Source of the DNA: Candidatus Promineofilum glycogenicum
Lineage (GTDB): Bacteria; Chloroflexota; Anaerolineae; Promineifilales; Promineifilaceae
Direction: 5' to 3'
Length of the DNA: 64,000 nucleotides
Assembly: GCA_016707605.1 (NCBI GenBank)
Contig: JADJHJ010000007.1
Coordinates: 18,968-82,967 of the forward strand
In this document: one piece after another, positions 17,170 to 26,744 of the stretch
How positions within the stretch are numbered: the first letter of the stretch is position 1
Layout: each line of letters opens with the position of its first letter
Notes under the pieces: model-generated
The model's input: only the letters and a program-made list of their open reading frames with translations
What the model was told of the DNA's origin: nothing
The model's database searches: none
Program-made: the position numbers and the translations under genes

Positions 17170-19143
17170 GGAAGGCCTTGTCCCCACGTCAAAGTGCCCC
17201 CGGCTCGCCCGCACGGACACGCGCACGGCTGAGCGTACCCCCTGGACCGTGCTACTCCACGCCCCGCCGCGCACGCTCTTGCCGTCTTCGTCCACACGGC
17301 TGCTGGGGCCGGTGGGGTTATCCACCGGCGACCGGGCATAGTAGCTCTCGTCGTACCAGTCGGCTGTCCACTCCCAGACGTTGCCGGCCATGTCCTCCGC
17401 GCCGACCCAGCTCCGGCCGCCGCCAAACGTCCCCACCGGGGCGGCGAAGACATAGCCGTCGGCAGGTCGTCTGGCCCAACCATGGGGCAGTTGCGGTCAC
17501 AGGAGTTGACCCGCTGGTCGGAGAACACGTCGCCCCAGGGATAGGTCGTCGCCTGACCCGCGCGCCGCGTACTCCCACTCCGCCTCCGTCGGCAGCCGGC
17601 CGCCGGCCCAGACGCAATAGGCGCGGGCATCGTCAAAGGAGACCAGTGTCACCGGATGGTCGTCCTGACCGGCGATGTCGCTGTTGGGGCCGCGCGGATG
17701 CCGCCAATTGGCCCCGCGCACGTCCTCGAAAGTGCCGGTCAGGACGGTGTAACCTGTGCCGTCCAACTCATCGGTCGTGACGTAGCCCGTATCGGCCACA
17801 AAAGCCGCGTACTGGGCGTTGGTCACTTCGGTAGTGTCCAGCCAGAAAGCATCGAGGCGCACTTCGTGAATCGGCGCTTCGTCGGTGTCGCTGTCCTCAT
17901 CGTCCGCGCCCATCATGAACGCCCCGGCGGGCGCGAGTACCTGGGTGCTCGTCGCGCCGCCGGGCAGGGTGACGACCCGCCGGTTGACCGGCGTGGCCGT
18001 CGCCGCCGGCGGTTCGGTCGCCGCCACGGTCGGCTTGGCCGTCTTGGTCGCGGCCACGGTCGCGGCTTCCAGCGGCAGTTCTGTCGCCGCCACAGTGGTC
18101 AAGGTGGCCGGCGCGGTCGTCGTTACTTGGACTGTGGCCGTGGCCTCAACAAAGGCCGCCGTCGTCCCTTCGTCCGTCGCGCCATCGTTCCGGTCGCGTA
18201 GGAGCCTGAATGCCCCCACGCCAATGATCACCACCACCGCCAGCCCGACCACGGCCAACACCCACGCCGGCGCGCCGCGCCGCTCGCCCGCCGCCGGCAG
18301 AGCCACCGTCCGCCCCACCGCCGGCAATGGCGCGACCGCCCGGCCGGCCAGCGCCGCGCGCAACTCCCCCGCGCCACCCAACCGCTGGCTGCTGGCCAGG
18401 GCCATCGCCGCGACCACGGCCGCCTCGGTCGCCGGGTTAACGCCGGGGTTGGCTTGGCGAATGGGCGGCAAGGTCTCGCCCCCAGCGATGAGGGCCACGC
18501 TCTCCGGCGGCGGCGCGCCGGTCAGCAGCGTGTAGAGCGTCGCCCCCAGGGCGTATACGTCGCTGCGGGCGTCGGTCTTGCCCATGCCGTACTGCTCCGG
18601 CGGGCTGTAGCCGGGCGTCACGGCCCGCGCGCCGCGCGTCGTCGTCAGCGTCGGGTCATAGGCCTTGGAGATGCCGAAGTCGACCAGGACGGCGCGGCCG
18701 TCGGCGGCGATGATGATGTTCTGCGGCTTGATGTCACGGTGGATGATGGGCGGCGTGCGCGTGTGGAGGTACTCCAGCGCGTCGCACACCTGGCCGATCC
18801 AGCCCAGCGCCTCGGCCTCGCCCAATGGCCCGCCGCGCTCGGCCAGCAGCGCCTCCAGGCTCTGCCCCTCCACGAAGTCCATGACCAGGTACTGCCCCTG
18901 ATTGGGGAGGAAGAAGTGGTCGCCGACACGGGGCAGGTTGGGGTGGCGCAGGGGGGCCAGCAGGCGCGCCTCCTGCTCGAACTGGCGCTGCGCCTCGGCG
19001 CTGGTGTCGAGGTTCTCCTTGACCGCCACGGGCACGCCCAGCGACGTATCCCAGGCGCGATAGACCGCCCCGAAGCCGCCCTGGCCGACGAGCTTGACGA
19101 TTCGATAGCGATTGACGAGGATGTCGCCGCTGTTGAGTGTCAC
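17170..19143 (-). CDS. Ser/Thr kinase with FGE/sulfatase-modifying-like outer domain, frameshifted at 3' end
   Basis: The kinase domain (about 13-270) has LVGQGGFGAVYRAWD, VAVKENLD, IIHRDIKPQNII and VDFGISKAYD. A membrane span lies near 290-308, then a Thr/Ala linker. The outer domain has the formylglycine-generating-enzyme fold: GAFMMGADDED, FWLDTTEVTNAQYAAFV, LPTEAEWEYAAR, then TYPWGDVFSDQRVNSCD and DMAGNVWEWTADWY in other frames. Frameshifts near 17560 and 17465 explain the breaks; the unbroken frame stops at 17497. The segment that holds the paired active-site cysteines in true FGEs reads RGGAWSSTVQGVRSA, without cysteine. The domain is therefore more likely a binding module than an enzyme. 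The exact stop cannot be placed, because homology fades near 17170 at the poor-quality stretch. Confidence 0.82.
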
Positions 19144-19307
19144 ACAGCCCCCTTTGGCATGGACAGCACGCGCAATGACCGCGAAAGCTGAATGTATGAT
19201 AGGCTACCTTGCTCCGGGGGACAAGACAATGGCCGCTCACGCCTTCCGCGTTATAATCGACCATTGGTCGAGGCTCCACCTACCAAGCAACCACACGCCC
19301 GCCCAAA

Positions 19308-19338
19308 ACCGAATCTGCGTAATCTGCGGTTCTCTTCT
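19308..19338. repeat. Short CAGATTACG-type repeat upstream of dynamin gene
   Basis: The sequence AATCTGCGTAATCTGCGGTT is the reverse-complement form of the motif at 11050-11082. It ends just before the dynamin-like start codon. Related AGATT repeats occur near 22631. Confidence 0.6.
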
Positions 19339-19342
19339 CTTC

Positions 19343-21100
19343 ATGGACGCGATCCTGACCCAGGCGCAAGAAGCGCTGCTGAAGCAAACCCGCGACGCCC
19401 TCGGCCGCCTGCGCGACGCGCTGGCCGACAGCGCCGCCGACCCGGCCGGCCGCGCCGCTCTGGTCGATTCGATTCGCCAACTGGACGAGCTGTTCCTGCT
19501 GGTCATCGCCGGCGAGTTCAACTCCGGCAAGTCGGCTTTCATCAACGCCCTGCTCGGCCAGTCGCTCCAGCCGGAGGGCGTGACGCCGACGACCGACCAG
19601 ATCTACCTGCTGCGCTACGGCGAGACGGCCCAGCGCCGGCCGGGCGAGGATGGCGTGTGGGTGCAGACCGCGCCGGTGGAGCTGCTGAGCAAGATCACCG
19701 TCGTGGACACGCCCGGCACCAACGCCATCATGCGCGAGCACGAGGCGCTGACGGCCGAGTTCATCCCTCGCAGCGACCTCGTTCTCTTCGTCACCTCGGC
19801 CGACCGCCCCTTCACCGAGAGCGAGCGCGGCTTCCTGGAACAGATTCGCAACTGGGGCAAGAAGATCGTCCTGGTCATCAACAAGATCGACATCCTGCGG
19901 CCGGCCGAGGTCGATCAGGTGGTGGCCTTCGTCACCGGCGCGGCGCAGACGCTCATCGGCGACGTGGCCGCCGTCTTCCCCGTCTCGGCCCGGCTGGCCC
20001 AGGCGGCCAAGCGCGGCCAGCCGGAGCAGTGGGGGCCGAGCCGCTTCGAGCCGCTGGAGCGCTACATCCGCGAGACGCTCGACGACGAAGGGCGCTTCCG
20101 GCTGAAGCTGCTCAACCCGCTGGGCGTCGGCGGCCGGCTCATCCGCGAGCAACTGGCCCACGTCAACGCCGACCTGAGCACGCTGTCCGGCGACAGCCAA
20201 CTGCTGGACGACATCCGCGGCCAGATGGTCTACTACGACGACGACATGAAGCGCAACTTCCAGGCGCGCATCGGCGAGATCGACAATCTGCTGCTGTCGA
20301 TGGAGAAGCGCGGCAACGACTTCCTCGACGACCGGCTGCGCCTGGGCCGCATCCCCGACCTGCTGCGCTCCAAGCAACTGGAGCAGGACTTCCAGGACGA
20401 AGTGGTGGCCGACACGCCGCGCCAGATCGAAGACCGCGTCAACGAGCTGGTGGACTGGATGGTGCAGCAGGACTTGCGCCAGTGGACGGCCGTGGCCGAC
20501 CACCTGGGCAAGCGGCGCGACGCCAACCTGAGCCGCGTCGTCGGCGACACGCCGCGCGAGGGCACGCTGGCCTGGGATCGGCAGCGGCTGATCGACTCCA
20601 TCGGCCGGGCGACGCGCCAGGCGGTGGAGAGCTACGACCAGACGCGCGAGGCGGCCGAGTTGGCCGCGTCGGCGCGGCAGGCGGTGGTCAACGCCGGGCT
20701 GGCCGGCGTCGGGGCCAGCATCGGCGTCATCATCGCCGTCGTGGCCCACGCCGCCTTCCTCGACTTCACCGGGGTCATCGCCGGGGTGGCCGCGGCGGCG
20801 TTGGGGCTGCTCATCCTGCCCGCCCGCAAGCGCAAGAGCAAGGCCGAGTTCACGTCGAAGCTGGAAGAGTTGCGCACGCGGCTGGTGGGCAATCTGGAGC
20901 AGCAGTTCGAGCGCGAGATGCGCCGCGGCGCGCAACGTATCGAGGACACCATCGCCCCGTTCGACCGCTTCGTCCGCGCCGAGCGCGACCGGCTGGGCCA
21001 GCAGCAGAAGACGCTGCAAGAGTTGGGGGCGACGGTGAGCGATTTGCAGCGGACGCTGCAACAAGGCAAACCCTCTCCAACCCCCAGGGCGAGGGCCTGA
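19343..21100 (+). CDS. Dynamin-family GTPase
   Basis: A 585-residue protein starting at MDAILTQAQ. Upstream in-frame codons run through repeat sequence and were rejected. GTPase motifs are the P-loop GEFNSGKSAFINAL, the switch Thr region TPTTDQIYLL, VVDTPGTN (G3) and INKIDIL (G4). A hydrophobic hairpin (about 450-490; VGASIGVIIAVVAHA then GVAAAALGLLILPA) separates helical segments and should insert into the membrane. Bacterial dynamin-like proteins act in membrane fusion, repair or phage defence. The last residues (QQGKPSPTPRARA) come from an intergenic repeat that has extended into the gene. Only DUF402 follows closely, 88 bases downstream. Confidence 0.9.
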   Translation: MDAILTQAQEALLKQTRDALGRLRDALADSAADPAGRAALVDSIRQLDELFLLVIAGEFNSGKSAFINALLGQSLQPEGVTPTTDQIYLLRYGETAQRRPGEDGVWVQTAPVELLSKITVVDTPGTNAIMREHEALTAEFIPRSDLVLFVTSADRPFTESERGFLEQIRNWGKKIVLVINKIDILRPAEVDQVVAFVTGAAQTLIGDVAAVFPVSARLAQAAKRGQPEQWGPSRFEPLERYIRETLDDEGRFRLKLLNPLGVGGRLIREQLAHVNADLSTLSGDSQLLDDIRGQMVYYDDDMKRNFQARIGEIDNLLLSMEKRGNDFLDDRLRLGRIPDLLRSKQLEQDFQDEVVADTPRQIEDRVNELVDWMVQQDLRQWTAVADHLGKRRDANLSRVVGDTPREGTLAWDRQRLIDSIGRATRQAVESYDQTREAAELAASARQAVVNAGLAGVGASIGVIIAVVAHAAFLDFTGVIAGVAAAALGLLILPARKRKSKAEFTSKLEELRTRLVGNLEQQFEREMRRGAQRIEDTIAPFDRFVRAERDRLGQQQKTLQELGATVSDLQRTLQQGKPSPTPRARA

Positions 21101-21182
21101 TCCCCGCCCTGGGAGGGGCCAGGAGGGCAGGCTTGGGCAACGAGACCCTCTCCCTAACCCTCTCCCAAGGGGAGAGGGAACC
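21064..21182. repeat. GGGAGAGGG-type inverted repeat, overlapping the end of the dynamin gene
   Basis: The sequence carries CCCTCTCC-rich and GGGGAGAGGG halves in inverted orientation, including CTCTCCCAAGGGGAGAGG near 21161. The family recurs at 30934, 31228, 50575 and 51047. This copy supplies the final codons of the upstream gene. Confidence 0.75.
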
Positions 21183-21188
21183 AGAAAT

Positions 21189-21800
21189 ATGATCGACACC
21201 CTCATCGTCTACAAACTCGATCACCACGGCCGCGAAGTGTGGCGCTACCCCGGCCGCGTCCTGGCCCGCGATGCCGGCAGCATCCGCCTGGAAGGGTTCT
21301 TCAACCGCGACGATACCCTCGTTGGCCCCGCCGTCTTTAAGCGCGGCGACCGGCTGGTGGAGACGTTCTACAGCGACCGCTGGTACAACGTCTTCGCCGT
21401 CTACGACCGCGACGACGGGGCGCTGAAGGGCTGGTACTGCAACGTCACCCGCCCGGCGACCATCACCGGCGACGCCGTAAGCAGCGATGACCTGGCGCTG
21501 GACGTATGGGTGTCGCCCGACGGCGCGGTGGCGGTGCTGGATGAGGACGAGTTTGCCGCGCTGGAGTTGAGCGACGACGAACGAGAAGCGGCGCGGCAGG
21601 CACTGCGGGAGCTGGTCGAACTGGCGCGAACGGCGCTCGTTGCGTGGGGGCGCGGGGCGGGGGCGGCTGGGGCATGCCGTGAGGTCAACCCGCCGCGGAT
21701 GCCACCTGGTGATCGACGACCGCCAGCCGGCGAGAAAGGCGCCACGCAGGGAATGGCCGAGGCCGACACAGGGCGGCCGGGCCCGCCAACAGAGGCCTGA
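21189..21800 (+). CDS. DUF402-domain protein
   Basis: A 203-residue protein whose first 150 residues resemble DUF402 (YYNVFAVYDR-like, here RWYNVFAVYDRDDG, then KGWYCNVTRPA and VVVAPDG-like DVWVSPDGAVAVLDEDE). Relatives include nucleoside tri/diphosphate phosphatases and RNA-associated proteins, so a phosphatase role is possible but unproven. The C-terminal 50 residues (Pro/Arg/Gly-rich) do not look like the family. They may result from a frameshift after about 21650, which would leave the true end near there. The start sits 7 bases after the preceding repeat. Confidence 0.75.
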   Translation: MIDTLIVYKLDHHGREVWRYPGRVLARDAGSIRLEGFFNRDDTLVGPAVFKRGDRLVETFYSDRWYNVFAVYDRDDGALKGWYCNVTRPATITGDAVSSDDLALDVWVSPDGAVAVLDEDEFAALELSDDEREAARQALRELVELARTALVAWGRGAGAAGACREVNPPRMPPGDRRPPAGEKGATQGMAEADTGRPGPPTEA

Positions 21801-22020
21801 AGTACATCGCCGACCAGACCAGCCAGGCCAGAAACGAGGCGCTAGCCAGCGTCCGGGGTGGCCACGCACCGCCGACGATCACACGCCGCGGTCACCGTCT
21901 GGCTCGCCTCCTGATAAGTGGCCGGCGCAGCTTGAGTGCCCATGATTGTTGAACACGATTCCTCCAACCGCTGAACCAAGGCGAGGCCGTACCGCCGGAA
22001 TCAACTGAGAGTCAGATCGG
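21801..22020. other. Unassigned intergenic stretch
   Basis: The reverse strand around 21700-21880 contains a hydrophobic-looking fragment (FLAWLVWSAMYFRPLLAG) without a credible start or family match. It could be a decayed membrane-protein end. No promoter, terminator or RNA gene is evident. Confidence 0.35.
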
Positions 22021-22599
22021 CTAGACCACCATCCGGCGCCGCCGCCAACGGCGGACGATGGTGATGATAAAGATCAGGAAGACCAGCAGGATGACGGCGG
22101 CGATGATGGGCAGGACGACGGCCAGCAGCGAGACGACCACGGCGACGATGTCCTCCAGGGTGCTGACGACCGGGTTGCCGACGCCGGCCGTAGTGACCGT
22201 GACCACCGGCCGCGCCGCCGCCTTGGTGGCATGGACGCCGCCGGCCACCAGCAGCCCCGCGCCCAGCGACAGGATGGGGTGGATGTCGGTGATGACGTTG
22301 GCGCTGCCGGCGAAGAGGATGGCCCCCGCCGCCGGGCGGATGAACGTCTGGATGCCGTCATTGACAGTGTCAATGGCCGGTATCTTGTCGGCCACGATCT
22401 CGATGACCAGCAGGACGGCGATGAGGCCGATGGCCCACCAACTGCCCAGCAGGTCGAACGGCGCTTGCAGCTTCACCAGCGGGTCGCTCATGGGGAACCG
22501 CGCCGCCAGGGCGACCACCAGCAGCGGGATGTAGGCGTTCAGCCCGGCGCTGCCGGACAGGCCAAAGGCGGCGCTCAGGCCGCTAATCGCTTCGAACAT
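22021..22599 (-). CDS. DUF4126 membrane protein
   Basis: A 192-residue polytopic membrane protein with the DUF4126 pattern: GLSAAFGLSGSAGLNAYIP at the N-terminus, KIPAIDTVNDGIQTFIRPAAGA in the middle and a run of hydrophobic helices ending in Arg-rich RRWRRRR, which should face the cytoplasm. Function is unknown for the family. The gene is isolated: the convergent gap to DUF402 is 220 bases and the divergent gap to the FAD subunit is 279 bases. Confidence 0.85.
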   Translation of the reverse strand: MFEAISGLSAAFGLSGSAGLNAYIPLLVVALAARFPMSDPLVKLQAPFDLLGSWWAIGLIAVLLVIEIVADKIPAIDTVNDGIQTFIRPAAGAILFAGSANVITDIHPILSLGAGLLVAGGVHATKAAARPVVTVTTAGVGNPVVSTLEDIVAVVVSLLAVVLPIIAAVILLVFLIFIITIVRRWRRRRMVV

Positions 22600-22630
22600 T
22601 ATGACTTACTCTCTAATCAAAGAATGATGA

Positions 22631-22661
22631 TCCGCAGATTTAGCAGATTAGGCAGATTTAT
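22631..22661. repeat. CAGATT direct repeats
   Basis: GCAGATTTAGCAGATTAGGC resembles the repeats at 11050 and 19308. It lies in the 279-base divergent gap between the DUF4126 gene and the FAD-subunit gene. I see no convincing promoter in the rest of that gap. Confidence 0.5.
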
Positions 22662-22878
22662 CCTCAGACAGCATAAAACTATCCTGTGGCTCTGCCATTG
22701 AAAATCAATACGCGAAAGCGATCGGCCGGTTGCGGCCGGCATACCTACAGCGGCCGCTCATCTCGCATTAATGTTGCTATTGTAAGGCCTGGCCGGGGCC
22801 TGTCAATATGACAAATTGCCCCACGCGGGCTAAGATGAGGGCACTGATCGGTAACACATCCATCCCCTGAGGGAGAGT

Positions 22879-23684
22879 ATGCCCAAACAACCCACTACTT
22901 ACTACCGCCCGCGCAGCGTCGATGAAGCCCTGCGGCTGCTGCAACAACCCAACACCGTGCCCCTGGCCGGCGGCACGGCCCTGCTGGCCACCGAAGAAGG
23001 TCTCGACAGCGCCGTGGTCGACCTGCAAGATGCCGGCCTCAACACGCTGAGTTGGGCTGACGACGGCCGCCTGCTGCGCCTTGGCGCGATGGTGCGCCTG
23101 GCCGACCTCCACGACTTCCTGACCCCGCTGACCCGGCACGAAGGGGGCGCGGCCCTGCTGGTGATGCCATCCACCGCGCCGGCCCCAACACCTACCGCCA
23201 CGCGGCCACCGTCGGCGGCATCGTCGCCTCGCGCCTGCCCGACAGCGAGTTGCTGGCCGCGCTGCTGGCGCTGGGCACGACCGTCAGCCTGCGCCTGCCC
23301 GCGCCGGAGACGATCAGCCTGGCCGCCTGGCTGGCCGACGACGACCGGCCGCCGGGGCTGATCACCGAGTTCGACATCTTCTGGCCGGCGGGGCGCGGCG
23401 TGGCCGAGCGCGTGGCCCGCACGCCGGCCGACACACCCATCGTCGCCGTCACCCTGTGGCAGCCGCGCGATGGCGCGCCGCGGCTGGCGGCCACCGGCAT
23501 TGCCCCGCGCCCGCTGCGGCTGGCGGCGGCCGAGGCGGCGCTGCGTGGCGGCATTGACGAAGCCAGCATCGCCGCCGCGGCCGAGGCCGCCCGCGCCGCC
23601 ACCACTCACCCCGGCGACTTCCGCGGCGACGCCGCCTACCGCGCCGAAATGGCCGCCGTCCTGACACGGCGGGTACTCGGATAA
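22879..23684 (+). CDS. Molybdopterin dehydrogenase FAD-binding subunit (XdhB/CoxM-like), one frameshift
   Basis: The N-terminal frame reads YYRPRSVDEALRLLQ and VPLAGGTALLA, the FAD-binding signature of xanthine dehydrogenase/CO dehydrogenase medium subunits. The frame then changes near 23160. The other frame continues HAATVGGIVASRLPDSELLAA (see 23180-23250), the second conserved block, and runs to the C-terminal helical domain. Together they give about 268 residues, close to the normal 280-290. These subunits pass electrons from the molybdenum and iron-sulphur partners to FAD. Neither partner is in this window, so the gene stands alone or belongs to a split locus. A perfect palindrome follows the stop at once. 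Confidence 0.8.
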
Positions 23685-23758
23685 GAAACCACAGCTTACG
23701 CCGATTTCACAGATTGAAGAGTTCTTCAATCTGTGAAATCGGCGTAAGCTGTGGTTTC
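23685..23758. repeat. Perfect inverted repeat with 36-base arms
   Basis: The arm 23685-23720 and the arm 23723-23758 are exact reverse complements, separated by 2 bases. The arm ends are GAAACCACAGC and GCTGTGGTTTC. It fills the gap between the FAD-subunit stop and the next glycosyltransferase start. In RNA it would form a very stable stem but lacks the U-tract of an intrinsic terminator. Confidence 0.9.
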
Positions 23759-23767
23759 CCTCTCTTC

Positions 23768-24892
23768 ATGATCTACATTGATATTTCGGCCGCGGTCCAC
23801 AGCAAGGCCGGGCTGGGCCGCTACAGCGAGCGGCTGGCCGGGGCGCTGCTGGCGCGGCGGCCGGAGCGCTACGCCCTGTTCTATAACCAGGGCGCGGGCG
23901 GGCGCTTCCCGGCCTCGCTGCCGGCCGGCGCGCCGCGGCGCTCGGTGCGCTGGGGCTACAAGCCGTGGCGCATGGCCGTGCTGCTGGGGCAGATGGCCGG
24001 CGTCGGCTTCGACCGGCTCGTGCCCGGCGTCGAGCTGTTCCACAGCACCGAACACCTGCTGCTGCCGTTGCGCGGCGCGCCCACGGTGCTGACCGTCCAC
24101 GATCTCATCTACAAGCGCTTCCCGGAGTACCACAAGTCGCTCAACTACTGGTATCTTAACCGGGCCATGCCCCTCTACTGCGCCCGCGCCGCGGCCATCG
24201 TCGCCGTGTCGGAGGCAACCAAGCGCGATCTCGTCCAGTTCTACGGCGTCGATCCGGCTAAAGTGACGGTTGTGTATGAGGCCGCCGCGACCCACTTTCA
24301 GCCCGCTCCCCCGGCCCGGATCGCCGCCGTCCGCGACAGTTACCACCTGCCACCGCGGTTCCTCATCCACCTCAGCACCATCGAGCCGCGCAAGAACCTG
24401 CTGCGCCTGCTCGACGCCTTCCAGATTCTCCGCCGTTCCTTTCCAGATTTACACCTCCTCCTGGCCGGGGGGCGGGGCTGGCTCGACGATGACTTCTTCG
24501 CCCGCATCGCCGCCGAGGGGCTGGGCGAGGTCGTCCGGCCGCTGGGCTGGGTTCCCGACGAAGACCTGCCGGCCATCATCGGCGCGGCGGCGCTGGCCGT
24601 CCAGCCCAGCCTCTACGAAGGCTTCGGCCTGCCCATCCTGGAGCACATGGCCTGCGGCCAGGTCGTGGCCGCCAGCGACAGCAGCAGCCACCCCGAAGTC
24701 GGCGGCGCGGCGGCGGCCTACTTCGACCCCACCGACAGCGAGCAGATGGCCGCCGTCATCGCCCGGCTGCTGAGTGATGGCGACGAATACGCCCGGCGGC
24801 GCGAGTTGGGGCTGGCCCAGGCGGCGCGCTTCAGTTGGGACCGCGCCGCGGCCGAGACCGAGGCCATCTACGACCGCCTGCTGGCCAGCTAA
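23768..24892 (+). CDS. GT4-family glycosyltransferase (GT-B fold)
   Basis: A 374-residue protein starting at MIYIDISAAVHSKAGLGRYS; the 18 codons upstream in frame belong to the palindrome. The N-terminal half ends with LTVHDLIYKRFPEYH. The donor-binding half has LHLSTIEPRKN-like HLSTIEPRKNLLRLLDAF, GWVPDEDLPA and the EX7E motif YEGFGLPILEHMACG. This is the pattern of group 1 retaining transferases using nucleotide sugars, often for exopolysaccharide or glycolipid mannose/glucose transfer. The acceptor is unknown. It is followed by an exported subtilase after 53 bases. Confidence 0.9.
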   Translation: MIYIDISAAVHSKAGLGRYSERLAGALLARRPERYALFYNQGAGGRFPASLPAGAPRRSVRWGYKPWRMAVLLGQMAGVGFDRLVPGVELFHSTEHLLLPLRGAPTVLTVHDLIYKRFPEYHKSLNYWYLNRAMPLYCARAAAIVAVSEATKRDLVQFYGVDPAKVTVVYEAAATHFQPAPPARIAAVRDSYHLPPRFLIHLSTIEPRKNLLRLLDAFQILRRSFPDLHLLLAGGRGWLDDDFFARIAAEGLGEVVRPLGWVPDEDLPAIIGAAALAVQPSLYEGFGLPILEHMACGQVVAASDSSSHPEVGGAAAAYFDPTDSEQMAAVIARLLSDGDEYARRRELGLAQAARFSWDRAAAETEAIYDRLLAS

Positions 24893-24945
24893 AGAGGGCG
24901 TTAGGGCCGCCGCCACCGCCGCTCTTTTCAGATAAAACTTACCCT

Positions 24946-26737
24946 ATGAAGAAGTTCGTCCCTCTCTTATTGCTGCTGCTGGCCCTATCGGGCGCGACCG
25001 GTGGCCGTGCCGCGCCGGCCGGGGCTGAGTTCGATGCCAACGCCTGGCCGGTCGTGGCCGCGCCGGTGGCGCTCGATTTAGCCGCGCCGGATTCGCTCGA
25101 CCTGGCCGCGCCCCGCGACGACGACCGGCCCACCCACCCGCGACTCGACGATGCGCTGGCCGCTCTGGCCGCGCAGCCGGATGGTAAACGCTCGGCCGAC
25201 GCGATCACCGCCGACGGGCTGCGCCTGCGCGACGGCCGCGTCCAGGCCCGCCTCGTCGTCGCCCCTGGCGGGGACGAGGCCGCCCGCGCCGCCGTGGCCG
25301 CCGCCGGTGGCGAAGTGACCGGCGCGCTGGCGGACGTGCTACAAGTCTGGCTGCCGCCGGCAGAGCTGACGGCTGTGGCCGATAGCGACGGGGTGGCCTA
25401 TCTGAGCGCGCCCGACTACGCGCAACTGGCCGAGACCGATGCCCTCTCTGAAGGCGTGGCCCGCGCCCAGGCCAACGCCTGGCACGCCGCCGGGCTGCGC
25501 GGGCAGGGTGTGCGCATCGCCATCATCGACGGCGGCTTCCAGGGGTACACGGCCAAGCTGGGCAGCGAACTGCCGGCCAATGTCGTCGTCAAGAACTTTG
25601 TCGACGGCCAACCCGACGCCGAAGTGGATGCCACCACGCCCCACGGCACGGCCTGCGCCGAGATCGTCCACGACATGGCCCCATCGGCCCAACTCTATCT
25701 GATCAAGATTTCCACCGACGTCGATCTCGACCAGGCCGTCAGCTACGCCATCAGCCAGGGGGTGGACGTCATCTCCACCTCGCTGACCTTCCTCAACGTC
25801 ACCCCCGGCGACGGCACGGGCCGCTTCGCGACGATGGTCGAGCGGGCGCGGGCGGCGGGCATCCTGTGGGCCACGGCCGCCGGCAACTACCGCGAGACGC
25901 ACTGGGCCGGCCCCTGGGTCGATGATGGGGACGGCTACCATGAGTATGCGCCTGATGTCGAGGTCAACGTCTTCGGCCCCGGCAACGGCTCGGCCTTCCA
26001 GATTCCGGCCGGGATCGTCCTGTCGCCGGCGCTGCGTTGGGACGACTGGGCGGAGGTGCGGCAGGACTTTCGCCTGCTGCTGCTGCGCTACAACGGCACG
26101 GCCTTCGACGTCGTTGCCTCGGCCAACAACCCGCAGACGGGACTGCCCGGCCAGCGGCCGACGGAGCGCCTGAACTTCGTCACCACCGGCGGCCCGGCCA
26201 TCTACGGCATCGCCATCCAGCGCATCAGCGGGGCGCGGCCGGTCTTCTTCCACCTGACCACGCCCAACCGCGAGCTGGATCGGCGCGTGCCGGCCATGAG
26301 CCTGGGCGATCTGGCCGACGTGCCCGGCGGCGCTGACCGTCGGCGCGGTCGGCGTCAACACTCCCTTCGCCGCCGAAAGCTATAGCTCCGAAGGGCCGAC
26401 CAACGGCCCCGGCGGCGCGCCCACCGGCGGGCAACTCAAGCCCGACATCGCCGCCTTCGCCGGGGTCAGCACGGCCAGCTACGGCCCGCGCGGCTTCAGC
26501 GGCACCTCGGCGGCCACGCCCCACGTGGCCGGCGCGGCGGCGCTGGTCAGCAATCGCTATCCGACCTTCGACCCGGCGGCGATCCGCTTCCACCTGGAGG
26601 AGATGGCCGTCGACCAGGGGCCGGCCTGCGCCGACACGCGCTATGGCTTCGGCCGCCTGCTGCTCACTCTGCCGGGACAGCCGGCCGGGAATCGTCTGCT
26701 GCTGCCCTTCCTGGGCCGCAATAGCCAGCGCTGCTAA
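24946..26737 (+). CDS. Secreted subtilisin-like serine protease (S8), one frameshift
   Basis: The start at MKKFVPLLLLLLALSG gives a clear Sec signal peptide. The catalytic triad is visible: Asp in RIAIIDGGFQGY, His in TPHGTACAEIVHD and Ser in GFSGTSAATPHVAGA. The Ser block is in a different frame from the first two. A shift near 26333 joins them (ADVPGG leading to ALTVGAVGVNTPFAAESY). A region between His and Ser holds the oxyanion segment ATAAGNYRETHW and a beta-rich insertion. The joined protein of about 597 residues ends LLLPFLGRNSQRC. It should degrade proteins outside the cell or mature surface proteins. Confidence 0.85.
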
Positions 26738-26744
26738 TCACATA

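Noticed and set aside
17170..17900. FGE domain as an active formylglycine-generating enzyme
   Set aside because: The cysteine pair needed for catalysis is not visible in the expected block, and the domain is tied to a kinase.
19280..21205. Open frame of 641 codons opposite the dynamin gene
   Set aside because: Shadow frame with low complexity and no motif; the GTPase motifs are on the plus strand.
21685..21882. Small membrane protein on the minus strand overlapping the DUF402 end
   Set aside because: Only a short hydrophobic stretch with no family match and no ribosome site; it may be a remnant but cannot be supported as a gene.
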